A DNA stretch of 64,000 nucleotides, taken from Endozoicomonas sp. 8E (GTDB taxonomy: Bacteria; Pseudomonadota; Gammaproteobacteria; Pseudomonadales; Endozoicomonadaceae). The stretch is from assembly GCF_032883915.1 (NCBI RefSeq), contig NZ_CP120717.1, positions 6,300,001-6,364,000 on the forward strand, in the 5' to 3' direction. The notes under the pieces were generated by a model. It was not told the DNA's origin. It searched no databases and saw only the letters and a list, made by a program, of their open reading frames with translations. Below are positions 7,806 through 17,540 of the stretch, in pieces. The translations under genes and the position numbers were made by a program. How positions within the stretch are numbered: position 1 is the stretch's first letter; each line of letters begins with the position of its first letter.

Positions 7806-8900
7806 ATGAAACAACCCGTCCGTATCGCAGTCACAGGTGCAGCAGGTAACATCAGTTACTCTCTACTGTTTAAAATTGCTGCTGGTGAAATGCTGGGCGC
7901 GGATCAGCCGGTAATTCTGCAGCTGGTTGAGATTCCTCAGGCTATGGACAAGCTGCGTGGCGTGGCCATGGAACTTGAAGACTGCGCTTTCCCGCTGGTA
8001 CACGGTATCAGCCTGCACGACAATCCATTCGACGGATTCCGTGGTGTTCATTACGCCATGCTGGTAGGCGCCCGTCCTCGTAGCAAGGGCATGGAGCGTG
8101 CAGATCTACTGGAAGCTAACGCAGTTATCTTCGCCGAGCAAGGTAAGGCCCTGAACGAAGTGGCGAATCGCGACGTTAAAGCCCTGGTAGTAGGTAACCC
8201 GGCTAACACCAACTGCCTGATTCTGTCCCGCAACGCTCCGGACCTGGACCCTTCGCAGTTCTGCGCTATGACCCGCCTGGACCACAACCGTGCCAAAGGT
8301 ATCCTGGGTAACAAACTGGGCGTTAACCCGTCTGACATCGACGGTGTTTGCGTTTGGGGTAACCACTCTCCAACCATGTACCCTGACGTTCATCACGCTA
8401 CTGTTCTGGGCGAAGAGTCGGCAATCAGCAAGATTGACGAGAAATGGTACAAAGAAGATTTTACACCTCGCATTCAAAAGCGTGGTGCTGAGATCATTGA
8501 ATGGCGAGGTCTCTCTTCCGCTGCCTCTGCCGCGCAAGCCGCCCTGGACCACATGCGTGACTGGGCTCTGGGCAGCAATGGCGAAATCGTCAGCATGGGA
8601 ATTATCTCCGACGGCAGCTACGGCGTAGCCAAAGGCATTTACTACTCTTTCCCATGTGTCTGCGAATTCGGTAGCTACCAGATCGTTCAGGGTCTGGAGA
8701 TCAACGAATACGGTCAGAGCATGATGAAGAAGACTGAAGAAGAACTGCTGAGCGAGAAAGCGGCTGTCGATCACCTGCTGCCAGCTGAAACCGTTGAGTC
8801 CCGTGAAAACCTGAGAAAGTCGGACCGTACTGGCCAGACCGCTTACGACAATGGTCTCGACAAGGCTGACGTGTACTACAAAGCCGATCGCATCTGCTGA
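7806..8900 (+). CDS. mdh: malate dehydrogenase
   Basis: NAD-dependent malate dehydrogenase (364 aa) interconverting malate and oxaloacetate in the TCA cycle. The dinucleotide-binding motif is [11 protein letters not shown] (residues about 11-21). Substrate/NAD residues appear in [21 protein letters not shown] and RLDHNRA, and the catalytic His in WGNHS. It belongs to the about 327-aa group, but about 36 extra residues follow the usual end (HLLPAE), finishing [19 protein letters not shown] (7793-7798) is strong, and codon use looks optimised for high expression. Transcribed alone with its own terminator. Confidence 0.94.
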   Translation: MKQPVRIAVTGAAGNISYSLLFKIAAGEMLGADQPVILQLVEIPQAMDKLRGVAMELEDCAFPLVHGISLHDNPFDGFRGVHYAMLVGARPRSKGMERADLLEANAVIFAEQGKALNEVANRDVKALVVGNPANTNCLILSRNAPDLDPSQFCAMTRLDHNRAKGILGNKLGVNPSDIDGVCVWGNHSPTMYPDVHHATVLGEESAISKIDEKWYKEDFTPRIQKRGAEIIEWRGLSSAASAAQAALDHMRDWALGSNGEIVSMGIISDGSYGVAKGIYYSFPCVCEFGSYQIVQGLEINEYGQSMMKKTEEELLSEKAAVDHLLPAETVESRENLRKSDRTGQTAYDNGLDKADVYYKADRIC

Positions 8901-8912
8901 TCCGCCTCCCGC

Positions 8913-8949
8913 AGGAGCTGAGTCTATCAGCTCCTTTTTTCTTTTTTTC
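8913..8949 (+). terminator. intrinsic terminator of mdh
   Basis: 9-bp perfect stem AGGAGCTGA / TCAGCTCCT (8913-8921, 8927-8935) with a 5-nt loop, followed by a T-rich run (TTTTTTCTTTTTTTCT). It lies between the convergent mdh and TetR genes. Confidence 0.92.
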
Positions 8950-8963
8950 TACAGCCTCTTAAC

Positions 8964-9623
8964 TCATTCACTCAAACCCCTCATTGGCACAAAGTACTCT
9001 GCTTCCAGCTCGGCAAAGGACTCTCTGGCCATTTCACTGACATAAGGCCGGTCCATAAGCAGAATCTGATAAAAAGCTCTTCGGTATAGTTTTTTTGGCA
9101 ACAATTCGTCTTCTTCAAGAAACGCTGCACTGACCAGCTCCTGCCAACTGCTGAGCACCATGAAGTTGTTCAACGCCAATGCTTCCACTTCATGCTTCGG
9201 CACTACCATAAAGCCTGACAACACAAGCCCTGCAATAATTTTTTCCAGTACCTCCAGAGAAAGCCTTGCAAACTGCTGATAGGCAGAACGGAGTTCGCTG
9301 CTCCTGCCCATAACTCCATGAACATCCCGGTAGATAAAACGGAACTCCCACATACCGGCCAGGGCCAATTCCAAATAGCTTCGCTTATCCTGAAAGTTCA
9401 GCGGACGGCCTTCCGGAATCACCATGTTGACGGCAATGTTGTCTATCAGACGTTGAAAAAGTGCGAGGATAATCTCATCTTTATTCCTGAAATGGTAATA
9501 GAGATTTCCGGGAGAAATCCCCAGATCCGCGGCAATATGATTGGTCGTTACCGTCCTTTCGCCCCGGTCGTTAAAAAGCTCCAGAGCTTTGTCCAAAATA
9601 CGATCACGAGTTTTAACTGCCAT
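8964..9623 (-). CDS. TetR/AcrR family transcriptional regulator
   Basis: One-component repressor (219 aa). The N-terminal HTH covers about residues 5-50 (TRDRILDKALELFNDRGER, ITTNHIAADLG-like segment, GNLYYHFRNKDEII). A helical ligand/dimer domain follows. It is divergent from the aldehyde dehydrogenase gene across a 137-bp gap with a near-perfect 20-bp palindrome, so it probably represses that gene and itself. The inducer is unknown; an aldehyde or fatty compound is a guess from the neighbour. Confidence 0.9.
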   Translation of the reverse strand: MAVKTRDRILDKALELFNDRGERTVTTNHIAADLGISPGNLYYHFRNKDEIILALFQRLIDNIAVNMVIPEGRPLNFQDKRSYLELALAGMWEFRFIYRDVHGVMGRSSELRSAYQQFARLSLEVLEKIIAGLVLSGFMVVPKHEVEALALNNFMVLSSWQELVSAAFLEEDELLPKKLYRRAFYQILLMDRPYVSEMARESFAELEAEYFVPMRGLSE

Positions 9624-9664
9624 AAATACCCTTGAAATCCTGTCAGCAAATCGCTAAATTTTAT

Positions 9665-9684
9665 TTTAGAGTAATTGCTCTAAA
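9665..9684. promoter_or_regulatory. probable TetR operator
   Basis: A 20-bp near-perfect palindrome, TTTAGAGTAATTGCTCTAAA, with 7-bp arms and only one mismatched pair in the core, lies midway in the TetR / aldehyde dehydrogenase intergenic region. It is AT-rich and promoter-proximal, as expected for a TetR operator. Binding is inferred. Confidence 0.7.
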
Positions 9685-9760
9685 TATTCAAAAACCCACT
9701 AACCAGCCAGATTCTTAGTAAAAAACATGTAAACCAGATCGGCTGAAGGAGACCTGTATC

Positions 9761-11242
9761 ATGAGCCTTAGTGAAATTGACCAGCCTACAGAGACTGGCT
9801 CGCCGGATCAAATCATCGCCAATGATCCTTCTTCCAGTCAGATCGCGAGGATGAAAACATCTCTGGAGGCCCAGCAACAAGCTTTTCGAACACAGCCAAA
9901 CCCCTCTCTCCAACAACGCAGGGAATGGCTTAAAACGCTGAAAGAAGGTTTGAAGAAACACCAAAAGACTCTGGTAGATGCCATTAACAGAGATTTTAAG
10001 GGCCGTGCCGAAACAGAAACCCTGTTAGCCGAGTTTATGCCATCACTCTCTACCATCGATTACTGCAGCAAGCATCTGGCTAAATGGATGAAGCCCAGTA
10101 AGCGACATGTATCAATCACTCTGCAGCCGGCTTCGGCAAAAGTGGTGTATCAGCCTCTGGGCGTTGTCGGTATTGTTGTTCCATGGAACTACCCTCTCTT
10201 TCTGGCCATAGGGCCTCTGGCAACAGCTCTGGCTGCCGGAAACCGGGCAATGATCAAGATGTCCGAGTTCACACCGGCTACCTCCAGACTCTTTGCCGAG
10301 ATGATTGCGGATATCTTTCCTGCTGACCTGGTCACTGTCGTCAATGGTGAAGCTGAAGTGGGAGCCGCTTTCACCGCTCTGCCGTTCGACCATATTCTCT
10401 TTACCGGCTCCACTCAGGTCGGCAAGCATGTAATGACGGCTGCTGCCAAAAACCTCACCCCCGTCACCCTTGAACTCGGCGGGAAATCTCCGGTGATCAT
10501 TGACGACGACTTCCCTATACAGGAAGTAGCCGAGCGTGTCTGCTACGGAAAATCGATGAATGCCGGGCAGACCTGCGTTGCTCCTGATTACATACTGGTC
10601 AAGAAACAACGCAAGGAAGACTTTGTGGAAGCCTACCTGAAGGCATTTAGCAGTATGCATCCGTCAGTGAATGACAGCCAGCATTACACCGCCATTATCA
10701 ACGAGAGACAACACCAGAGGTTACTCAGCCACATTGAAGATGCCAAAAATAAAGGAGCTGAAATCCGGGTGGGAAACAATGAGGAAATAACCGATGGTTC
10801 CCGTCGTTTACCTCCGCACCTGATTCTGAATGCTACGGAAGATATGAGCGTCATGCAGGAGGAAATTTTTGGCCCACTGCTGCCTATCATTGAGGTGGAC
10901 AACATTGATGACGCCATTCAGTTCGTCAATAACCGTCCCCGTCCACTGGCGCTTTATTATTTTGGTGAAAACAAACAGACTCAGGACAAAGTTCTGACTC
11001 ACACCCACTCAGGGGGTGTCTGCCTGAACGAAACCCTTTTCCATGTTGCTATCGATGATATACCTTTTGGTGGAGTGGGCGCTTCCGGTATGGGCCATTA
11101 TCACGGACAAGAGGGCTTTCAGGCGCTGTCCAAGGCAAAGTCGGTGTTTAGCAAAGGACGTTTCAACAGTGTTCGATTTGTATTTCCCCCCTATAATACC
11201 TGGCTGAAGAAGAAGATGATCAAATTCCTGTCAGGCTCCTGA
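9761..11242 (+). CDS. aldehyde dehydrogenase, coniferyl-aldehyde-dehydrogenase type
   Basis: NAD(P)-dependent aldehyde dehydrogenase (493 aa) oxidising an aldehyde to a carboxylate. It shows the NAD-binding PWNYPLFLAIGPL segment, FTGSTQVGK, the general-base Glu in VTLELGGKSP (about residue 240) and the catalytic Cys in MNAGQTCVAPDY (about 275). The C-terminus WLKKKMIKFL is a basic amphipathic tail as in membrane-associated members. Sequence style fits the CalB / YwdH branch, but the real substrate (aromatic or long-chain aldehyde) cannot be told. SD AAGGAG is present. Controlled by the divergent TetR gene by inference. Confidence 0.9.
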   Translation: MSLSEIDQPTETGSPDQIIANDPSSSQIARMKTSLEAQQQAFRTQPNPSLQQRREWLKTLKEGLKKHQKTLVDAINRDFKGRAETETLLAEFMPSLSTIDYCSKHLAKWMKPSKRHVSITLQPASAKVVYQPLGVVGIVVPWNYPLFLAIGPLATALAAGNRAMIKMSEFTPATSRLFAEMIADIFPADLVTVVNGEAEVGAAFTALPFDHILFTGSTQVGKHVMTAAAKNLTPVTLELGGKSPVIIDDDFPIQEVAERVCYGKSMNAGQTCVAPDYILVKKQRKEDFVEAYLKAFSSMHPSVNDSQHYTAIINERQHQRLLSHIEDAKNKGAEIRVGNNEEITDGSRRLPPHLILNATEDMSVMQEEIFGPLLPIIEVDNIDDAIQFVNNRPRPLALYYFGENKQTQDKVLTHTHSGGVCLNETLFHVAIDDIPFGGVGASGMGHYHGQEGFQALSKAKSVFSKGRFNSVRFVFPPYNTWLKKKMIKFLSGS

Positions 11243-11251
11243 TCATTCGGG

Positions 11252-11286
11252 TCCGGACTGTCATTCGATAGTCCGGAATCTTTATT
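11252..11286 (+). terminator. intrinsic terminator of aldehyde dehydrogenase gene
   Basis: 8-bp stem TCCGGACT / AGTCCGGA with a 10-nt loop, followed by ATCTTTATT, 10 nt after the stop codon. In the remaining 280 bp before coaD I see no gene. Confidence 0.8.
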
Positions 11287-11499
11287 CACAGAAGTTCTGA
11301 AAGCAACTATCTATCATCCGGTTACCCTGTTTTTAGTCAGGTTGTTTGTCACCTTCGATTGATTTCGATACCATTCGGCCTTCGTTATCTATAGATTGAA
11401 GAACTCTGCTTTAACCATTTTCAGTAGAAACGGGCAGATCAGGACGCACAGTCTTTCACTACAGGCATCTGTGAAGTCATCGAGTTTTCAGAACATTGA

Positions 11500-12370
<871 letters not shown>

Positions 12371-12400
12371 CCATTGTCTTTTTCATTGCTCATGTTCAAC

Positions 12401-12430
12401 AGGAGTCTGACTACAAACAGGCAGACTCCT
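12401..12430. terminator. possible shared hairpin between convergent genes
   Basis: 9-bp inverted repeat AGGAGTCTG / CAGACTCCT with a 12-nt loop between the ferredoxin gene and the convergent pirin gene, overlapping the pirin stop. No good T-run on either side, so terminator function is uncertain. Confidence 0.4.
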
Positions 12431-13280
12431 AACTCAAAAACTCCCCTCTCTGATACTCCGTAACAGCCTGCATCACTTCTTCACGACTATTCATGACAAA
12501 AGGTCCATATTGCACAACAGGCTCGTTCAACGGTTTACCGGCCATTATCAGAAAACCAGTCTGGCGCTCTGCACTCAATACCAGCTCGTCACCTTCCGCG
12601 AAAACCGCCAGCTCTGATTGGCTGATGAGTTGATCGCTGTCCGTCTGCAGTTTTAGCTCACCTTCATAGACATAGACCATCAGTTTTTTGTCACTCAAAG
12701 GTAGCTTGGCAATGCCGTCTTCTTCCAGCGATACGTCCAGCAACAGCGCATCGGTCACCTCTCTTTTCAGTGGTGCAGACAATTGACGACCATCAATCTC
12801 TACCTCACCCAACAGTAACCTTGCAGACCAGCCTTCACAGGACAGAACAGGCAAATCATTCTCACTGATATCGAGATACTCCGGATCACTCATTTTCCGG
12901 GCAGCAGGCATATTCAACCAGATCTGGAAACCATGTAGCTCATCATTTTCAAGAATGGGCATCTCTGAATGAACAATCCCCTTGCCAGACTTCATCCATT
13001 GAACACCGCCTGACTTTATAGACCTCTGATTGCCCAGATGATCTTCATGTCTGAAGCCCCCCAGTTTCATATACGACACCGTCTCGATGCCCCGATGAGG
13101 ATGAGCCGGAAATCCGGCCCCCAGATCGCCAGAACCGTCAGCTCTGATTTCGTCCAGCATCAAAAAGGGATCCATAAGCTTATGCTGTCCCGAACCCATC
13201 ACCCGCTTGAGTTTCACCCCGGCTCCGTCTGAAGCCGGACGGGCCGGCACTACTTCCAGCAGGCTTCTTGCTTGCGTCAC
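12429..13280 (-). CDS. pirin family protein
   Basis: Bicupin of the pirin family (283 aa), cytoplasmic, often redox-responsive with quercetinase-like activity in some members. Metal-ligand motif HPHRGIETVSYM (about 62-73) with HEDH and the later GIVHSE (His/Glu) fits the N-terminal cupin; the C-terminal pirin domain ends near ...PFVMNSREEVMQAVTEYQRG. The azoR stop is 1 nt before this gene's start, so azoR-pirin form an operon divergent from a LysR regulator, the arrangement of a quinone/electrophile response module. Confidence 0.93.
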   Translation of the reverse strand: MTQARSLLEVVPARPASDGAGVKLKRVMGSGQHKLMDPFLMLDEIRADGSGDLGAGFPAHPHRGIETVSYMKLGGFRHEDHLGNQRSIKSGGVQWMKSGKGIVHSEMPILENDELHGFQIWLNMPAARKMSDPEYLDISENDLPVLSCEGWSARLLLGEVEIDGRQLSAPLKREVTDALLLDVSLEEDGIAKLPLSDKKLMVYVYEGELKLQTDSDQLISQSELAVFAEGDELVLSAERQTGFLIMAGKPLNEPVVQYGPFVMNSREEVMQAVTEYQRGEFLS

Positions 13281-13281
13281 T

Positions 13282-13884
13282 TTATGCCACCAGTTGATCG
13301 ATTCTTTCTGCAGCTTTACCCAGCGCTACTTCTCTTGCATCGCCACCTTTGGCAAGCCCCTCTGCATAGATGAACTCAACATCAGTAATCCCGATAAAGC
13401 CAAGGAAGTGCTTAATCAGTGCCGTTTGTGTATCCATAGGTGTTCCCTGATACTCACCCCCTCTGGCCGCCAGGATATAGGCTTTTTTGCCTTTCAAAAG
13501 CCCTTGGGGTCCCTGCTCGGTGTAGCGGAAAGTGATGCCTGCGCGAGCAATATGGTCAAAGTAAGTCTTCAGGGTTGATGGCATTGTGAAGTTGTAGAGA
13601 GGCAGTCCCATTACCAGCACATCGGCTTCATTCAACTCACTGATCAAACGATCTGACAGGCTGGCTATGCTCTTCTGATGTTCATTACGCTCTTCTTCTG
13701 GCAGGCTGAAGCCCTGAAAGCTTTCTGCTGTCAGGTGAGGAATCGGTTCTGAACCCAGATCGCGATAGATCACTTTATCCACAGTCCGGGTCTGGGTGTA
13801 TTTTTCCACAAACTGTCTGGCCAGCTGCCCTGACTGTCCTTGTGAGCCAAACAGACTGGAATCGATTTGCAGGATAGTACTCAT
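13282..13884 (-). CDS. azoR: FMN-dependent NADH-azoreductase / quinone reductase
   Basis: Flavodoxin-fold reductase (200 aa) of the AzoR/AcpD family that reduces quinones and azo compounds. It has the N-terminal FMN phosphate loop (LQIDSSLFGSQGQSGQLA), the isoalloxazine-binding PLYNFTMPSTLKTYFDHI (about 97-114), and a second flavin motif AARGGEYQGTPMD. First gene of the azoR-pirin operon, divergent from the LysR gene that probably regulates it. Confidence 0.95.
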   Translation of the reverse strand: MSTILQIDSSLFGSQGQSGQLARQFVEKYTQTRTVDKVIYRDLGSEPIPHLTAESFQGFSLPEEERNEHQKSIASLSDRLISELNEADVLVMGLPLYNFTMPSTLKTYFDHIARAGITFRYTEQGPQGLLKGKKAYILAARGGEYQGTPMDTQTALIKHFLGFIGITDVEFIYAEGLAKGGDAREVALGKAAERIDQLVA

Positions 13885-14004
13885 ATTGATCTCCGGTTCA
13901 TTAAATTGCCTTGGTTAAGCTTAATTTAATATCGATTTTTACGAATAAAAAGCGCAAAATATCCCTTATAAATATCGAATTATTAGATTATAAGTTCGTA
14001 AGCC

Positions 14005-14901
14005 ATGGCTAAAGTCACCCTTGAACAATGGCGAATGCTCCACGCTGTCGTTGAACATGGCGGTTTCGCACAAGCCGCAGAAGTCCTCCACAAAAGCCAG
14101 TCAACCGTCAGCTATGCCGTGAATAAACTGCAACAGCAGCTGGACGTGGAAATTCTGGTCATCAAAGGCAGGAAAGCCGAATTAACAGAAGCCGGAAAAG
14201 TGCTGATCAGGCGCTCCCAGTCCCTGCTCAAGGAGTCTGATGCGATAGAAAAGGTTGCTGACAGCCTGTCACAGGGCTGGGAAGGTCGCATCATTCTGGG
14301 TGTTGATGTCATCTTTCCGCCCCAGCTGCTCTCAACCTGTCTGAAAAGACTGTCCTCAGAGTGCCAGCAGACCCATATTGAGCTCGTGGAAACGGTACTC
14401 TCAGGGACTACAGACATGATGGCTACTGGCCAGGGAGATCTGGTGATCAGCGGCCTGGTACCACAGGGGTTTATGGGAGAACCTTTGATGAAAGTGACTT
14501 TCAAGGCTGTCGCTCACAAGGACCACCCGTTGCATCAGCTAGACAGACCCCTGAGCCTCAATGATCTCAAGCAACACCGCCAGATTGTCATCAGAGACTC
14601 GGGCGTCAAGAGAGTGGATGCCGGATGGCTGGAAGCGACAGAACGCTGGACCGTCAGCCATATCAGTACATCGGTAAGAATGATTTCCGAAGGGCTTGGG
14701 TTTGCCTGGCTACCAATCGCTCACATAGAACAGGAACTGGCCTCTGGGGTACTGAAACCACTGAACCTTCAGCCTCATGGCTCTCGACGTCACCAGATAT
14801 ACCTGATTTATACCGATCAGGATTACGCTGGACCTGCCGTAAAGTCTTTGGCCAATATTTTGAAGGAAGTCTGTGCTGACACAGAGAAGTCAGCACATTG
14901 A
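14005..14901 (+). CDS. LysR family transcriptional regulator
   Basis: LTTR of 298 aa. The N-terminal winged HTH (VEHGGFAQAAEVLHKSQSTV, residues about 16-35) precedes a periplasmic-binding-protein-like effector domain. It is divergent from azoR-pirin across 120 bp. That gap is AT-rich and contains inverted heptamers TTACGAA (13939-13945) and TTCGTAA (13995-14001), the second just before the start codon; these are candidate binding sites. The start has no strong SD, and position is supported by homology of MAKVTLEQWRMLHAV. Confidence 0.93.
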   Translation: MAKVTLEQWRMLHAVVEHGGFAQAAEVLHKSQSTVSYAVNKLQQQLDVEILVIKGRKAELTEAGKVLIRRSQSLLKESDAIEKVADSLSQGWEGRIILGVDVIFPPQLLSTCLKRLSSECQQTHIELVETVLSGTTDMMATGQGDLVISGLVPQGFMGEPLMKVTFKAVAHKDHPLHQLDRPLSLNDLKQHRQIVIRDSGVKRVDAGWLEATERWTVSHISTSVRMISEGLGFAWLPIAHIEQELASGVLKPLNLQPHGSRRHQIYLIYTDQDYAGPAVKSLANILKEVCADTEKSAH

Positions 14902-14935
14902 TGCGACCGATCAAAACAAAAACCAGAAAGGAGGT

Positions 14936-15157
14936 TCAGCTAATCTTCCGAAGCTCTCCCAGTTTGCCATCGGACCCATAGGAGATTTCGAAAGTACCAT
15001 GAACCCCTTCACGAGTGACAAACTTGAGAAGGACATCGTAGGGAATGCTCATGCTAAAGCCCTCCCGGGTACTGACCTGGACACGATTTTTCTTGCCTTG
15101 GTAATACTGCAGGACCTGTTCTGAATTCAAACTGACAGAGAAGGTAGCCTTATTCAT
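14936..15157 (-). CDS. DUF2835 family protein
   Basis: Small protein with the DUF2835 pattern: VSLNSEQVLQYYQGKKNRVQ, then the end VTREGVHGTFEISY. I prefer the ATG at 15157 (73 aa) because a GGAG sits 6 nt before it; an in-frame ATG at 15169 would add four residues. Function unknown. Isolated gene, convergent with the LysR gene. Confidence 0.85.
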   Translation of the reverse strand: MNKATFSVSLNSEQVLQYYQGKKNRVQVSTREGFSMSIPYDVLLKFVTREGVHGTFEISYGSDGKLGELRKIS

Positions 15158-15265
15158 TCTGGACTCCATTCCGCATGTTCAAGCAAATTATCATATCGGC
15201 CGCAGGGGGCCTGTGGCCAGTAACGAGATCTGTATCATTTTAGCAAAATCAGCACACACACCAAT

Positions 15266-15300
15266 AAGCCCGGTCATTAAAAAATAACCAGGCTTCTTAT
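15266..15300 (-). terminator. probable terminator of the lipoprotein gene
   Basis: Inverted repeat AAGCCTGGTTATT / AATGACCGGGCTT on the minus strand with two mismatches and a T-rich centre, 36 nt after the lipoprotein stop codon. No long T-run follows, so support is moderate. Confidence 0.5.
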
Positions 15301-15335
15301 CTCAACTCTTATATCCCAACAATAACAGTCAGAGT

Positions 15336-16148
15336 TTACTGATTGGGTGGAGGCGCCATCAAACCTTCTGGCATCTCCATGTTGTTGGGCACCTGCATCT
15401 GCTGCATCACTTGGTTGATGGAATCCCTGATGCTGGCAATCATCGCTTTGTAGCCTTCATCAAAGCCACGATAAAAAGCCTGCTCGGTAGGTTTAACATC
15501 ATCGTCTTCCTGCTTGAAAATGGCAGACTGTTTGCCTTCAGGGTTTTCGCCACTGAAGAAGGCTTCCATGGAAGTGGGAACGGTCAGAGCGACACGACCA
15601 CCAGCCATATAACCGTCAATGAAGCGCTCTCTCAGGAACGGGTTATCACTGCTGCCGACACTGGCAGAACGATAGGCATCGTCGGCCTCACACCAGCGAT
15701 CTTTGTATTCACTGGCTTTTTCTTCGTCACGGCAGTTGTATTCCAGGACACCCAGCTCTGCAACCACTCGCTGATAGCCTTCGCGGTAGCCCGCTTCATC
15801 AGGCTTTTCAGTCTTTCCTTCCAGAGCCTCTCGAGAAACCTGACTGGTTTCAGCTCGACGGGCATCGTTGATACCCTGACGGTAACCTTTCAGATAATTG
15901 CCAAAGTTGGCAACATTACCAGCCATTGGACTCTGATCAAAAGCTCCACGTGCCTCACACCATGTCTGCTTGAGCGCATCAGTGGTATCAACAGTGGTGC
16001 AATCATAGGCTTCTTCTTCGGCAACCGGACGGGCAGGCTCACCGGCTGAAGGGGCCACCTTCGGACAATCCCGCTTCTCTGAACAGCCCTGAAGCAGTGA
16101 CAGTAATAAAACGACAGGCACGATACCTGCAAACATTAACCTACGCAT
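15336..16148 (-). CDS. lipoprotein with repeated GY..G motifs
   Basis: A 270-aa exported lipoprotein: signal peptide with hydrophobic core VVLLLSLL and lipobox LLQGC (Cys22). I do not recognise the family. Four similar segments recur: YLKGYRQGINDARR, GYREGYQRVVAELG, FIDGYMAGGRVALT and FYRGFDEGYKAMIASI, all with aromatic-x-x-G spacing. Cys pairs (YDCTTVD/TWCEARGAFD and YNCRDEE/RWCEADDAYR) repeat too, so the protein seems built by internal duplication. The C-terminus is Met/Pro-rich. Likely periplasm-facing; no function proposed. Confidence 0.85.
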   Translation of the reverse strand: MRRLMFAGIVPVVLLLSLLQGCSEKRDCPKVAPSAGEPARPVAEEEAYDCTTVDTTDALKQTWCEARGAFDQSPMAGNVANFGNYLKGYRQGINDARRAETSQVSREALEGKTEKPDEAGYREGYQRVVAELGVLEYNCRDEEKASEYKDRWCEADDAYRSASVGSSDNPFLRERFIDGYMAGGRVALTVPTSMEAFFSGENPEGKQSAIFKQEDDDVKPTEQAFYRGFDEGYKAMIASIRDSINQVMQQMQVPNNMEMPEGLMAPPPNQ

Positions 16149-16304
16149 TCAACTCTCCTTCCCGAGGGGTAATTGTAATTTCCAACATAACAACCATTGA
16201 CCATCAAGATTGCCATGACTTGAATTCGACAGGGATCTGGCAAAATTTTTTTGCTTTCTTAATATCATTAGACGGAGCTGGTTAAATATAGTTCAGAAAA
16301 ATTG

Positions 16305-17438
16305 TTATTTTTCTTTTTTAGTCCCTGTGGATATATCCGGTGTTAAATGAGTCTCAGACTCTTTTAGTTGGCACAATGCCGACCAGTCAGAGCTTTGCAC
16401 AGACGCTACCAACTCACCCCATTGCTCAAGTGAACAGGTTTTCCCACAGGACAGAGCCAGAGGCTCGTCATTTAATGAAGCCTGAACAGTCTTGTTTGAG
16501 GCCGAGAAGCGCAGGGTTAACATACTGGTATAGGGAACATTAGACTCTCTCGGGCTCCCCAGAGCCGTCATCAGGGCCAGAATGTTGCCGTCACTGACAG
16601 AAAGCAGATAGAAGTATTCACAGGCGGTTCTGCCACTTTCAAGACAGCTCTGATACTGCTGATAACGCTGGTCAATCGCCTTCATAAGATGCTGGTTGGC
16701 CAGCTGGACTATACGCCTGTCTTTGCTCATTTGAGACATAAACCAGTCAATCAGATCCTCTAGCTGCTGTTCATCCCTGAGTGTCAGAAACTCTGGCATA
16801 GGAAGATTATGCAGCTTTCTGATATGCAATGCGTCGGCAAGGCCCATCATGGCATGGAGTGTTGGCTTATTGCCTGACTGTTTTGCCCAGAATCTGATCC
16901 TGTCAAGCCCCATTTCTTCTGCCTTCTTTTGCCACAGAGGGCTCTTTTGCAGCTCTCCAATCAGGGCTTTGAATCCAGTGCAAATTTGAGAGAATCCCAG
17001 AAAATAATCGTCTTGCAGGGGGTAAGCATACACCGGTGGGACAGCCGCAAACTCATTGCCTGAGCCTGTTTTGAGACTGTCGGGGTAAATAGCCTGAAGC
17101 ATGGTGGTGGCGCACTGGATGGTTCTGTCCAGGCCACGGGCCTGATGATAACTGAGCTCTGGATTCCAGTGGGAAGGAAAATCAGCCTGAAGTTGCGTGC
17201 GCCTGAAATGTTTACCCGCCTCATAACACTGTTTGAAGCCAATGTCTGTCATCTCACCGGGCCCCATGGGCCACAGCTCGGGATTTAAAGGGTACCTTGG
17301 ACTACGATCTCCATGCCGTACCAGTGTCACAATGTAGTCGTGAGAGTCACGTTGATTGTTATTGTCGTCAGACTCTGACTGAGCATGAGCCGTCATTGAA
17401 AAACACAATATTCCCCAGGCCAGGAGCCACTTTTTCAT
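16305..17438 (-). CDS. histidine acid phosphatase family protein
   Basis: Secreted phosphatase-like protein of 377 aa. The start at 17438 has SD AGGA and gives a clean signal peptide MKKWLLAWGILCFSMTAHAQ; the frame is open upstream but without this context. The phosphohistidine motif is LVRHGDRSP. In branch-2 histidine phosphatases the proton-donor motif near the C-terminus is HD; here the matching place reads LSVSDGNILALMTALG, so the His appears replaced by Ser. Activity may be altered. Standalone gene, 103 bp after the ubiI-like gene. Confidence 0.85.
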   Translation of the reverse strand: MKKWLLAWGILCFSMTAHAQSESDDNNNQRDSHDYIVTLVRHGDRSPRYPLNPELWPMGPGEMTDIGFKQCYEAGKHFRRTQLQADFPSHWNPELSYHQARGLDRTIQCATTMLQAIYPDSLKTGSGNEFAAVPPVYAYPLQDDYFLGFSQICTGFKALIGELQKSPLWQKKAEEMGLDRIRFWAKQSGNKPTLHAMMGLADALHIRKLHNLPMPEFLTLRDEQQLEDLIDWFMSQMSKDRRIVQLANQHLMKAIDQRYQQYQSCLESGRTACEYFYLLSVSDGNILALMTALGSPRESNVPYTSMLTLRFSASNKTVQASLNDEPLALSCGKTCSLEQWGELVASVQSSDWSALCQLKESETHLTPDISTGTKKEK

Positions 17439-17540
17439 GCTTTTATTCCTGATTAATGAAAGAATCAGACAACAAAGCATAGAAAGAAAAGTAACAATTG
17501 TTCAGAAAATGCGTCTGGAAAGACAAACAATTTGGAGCTA

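Noticed and set aside
8106-8774. 222-aa minus-strand ORF inside mdh
   Set aside because: Antisense shadow of a highly biased gene.
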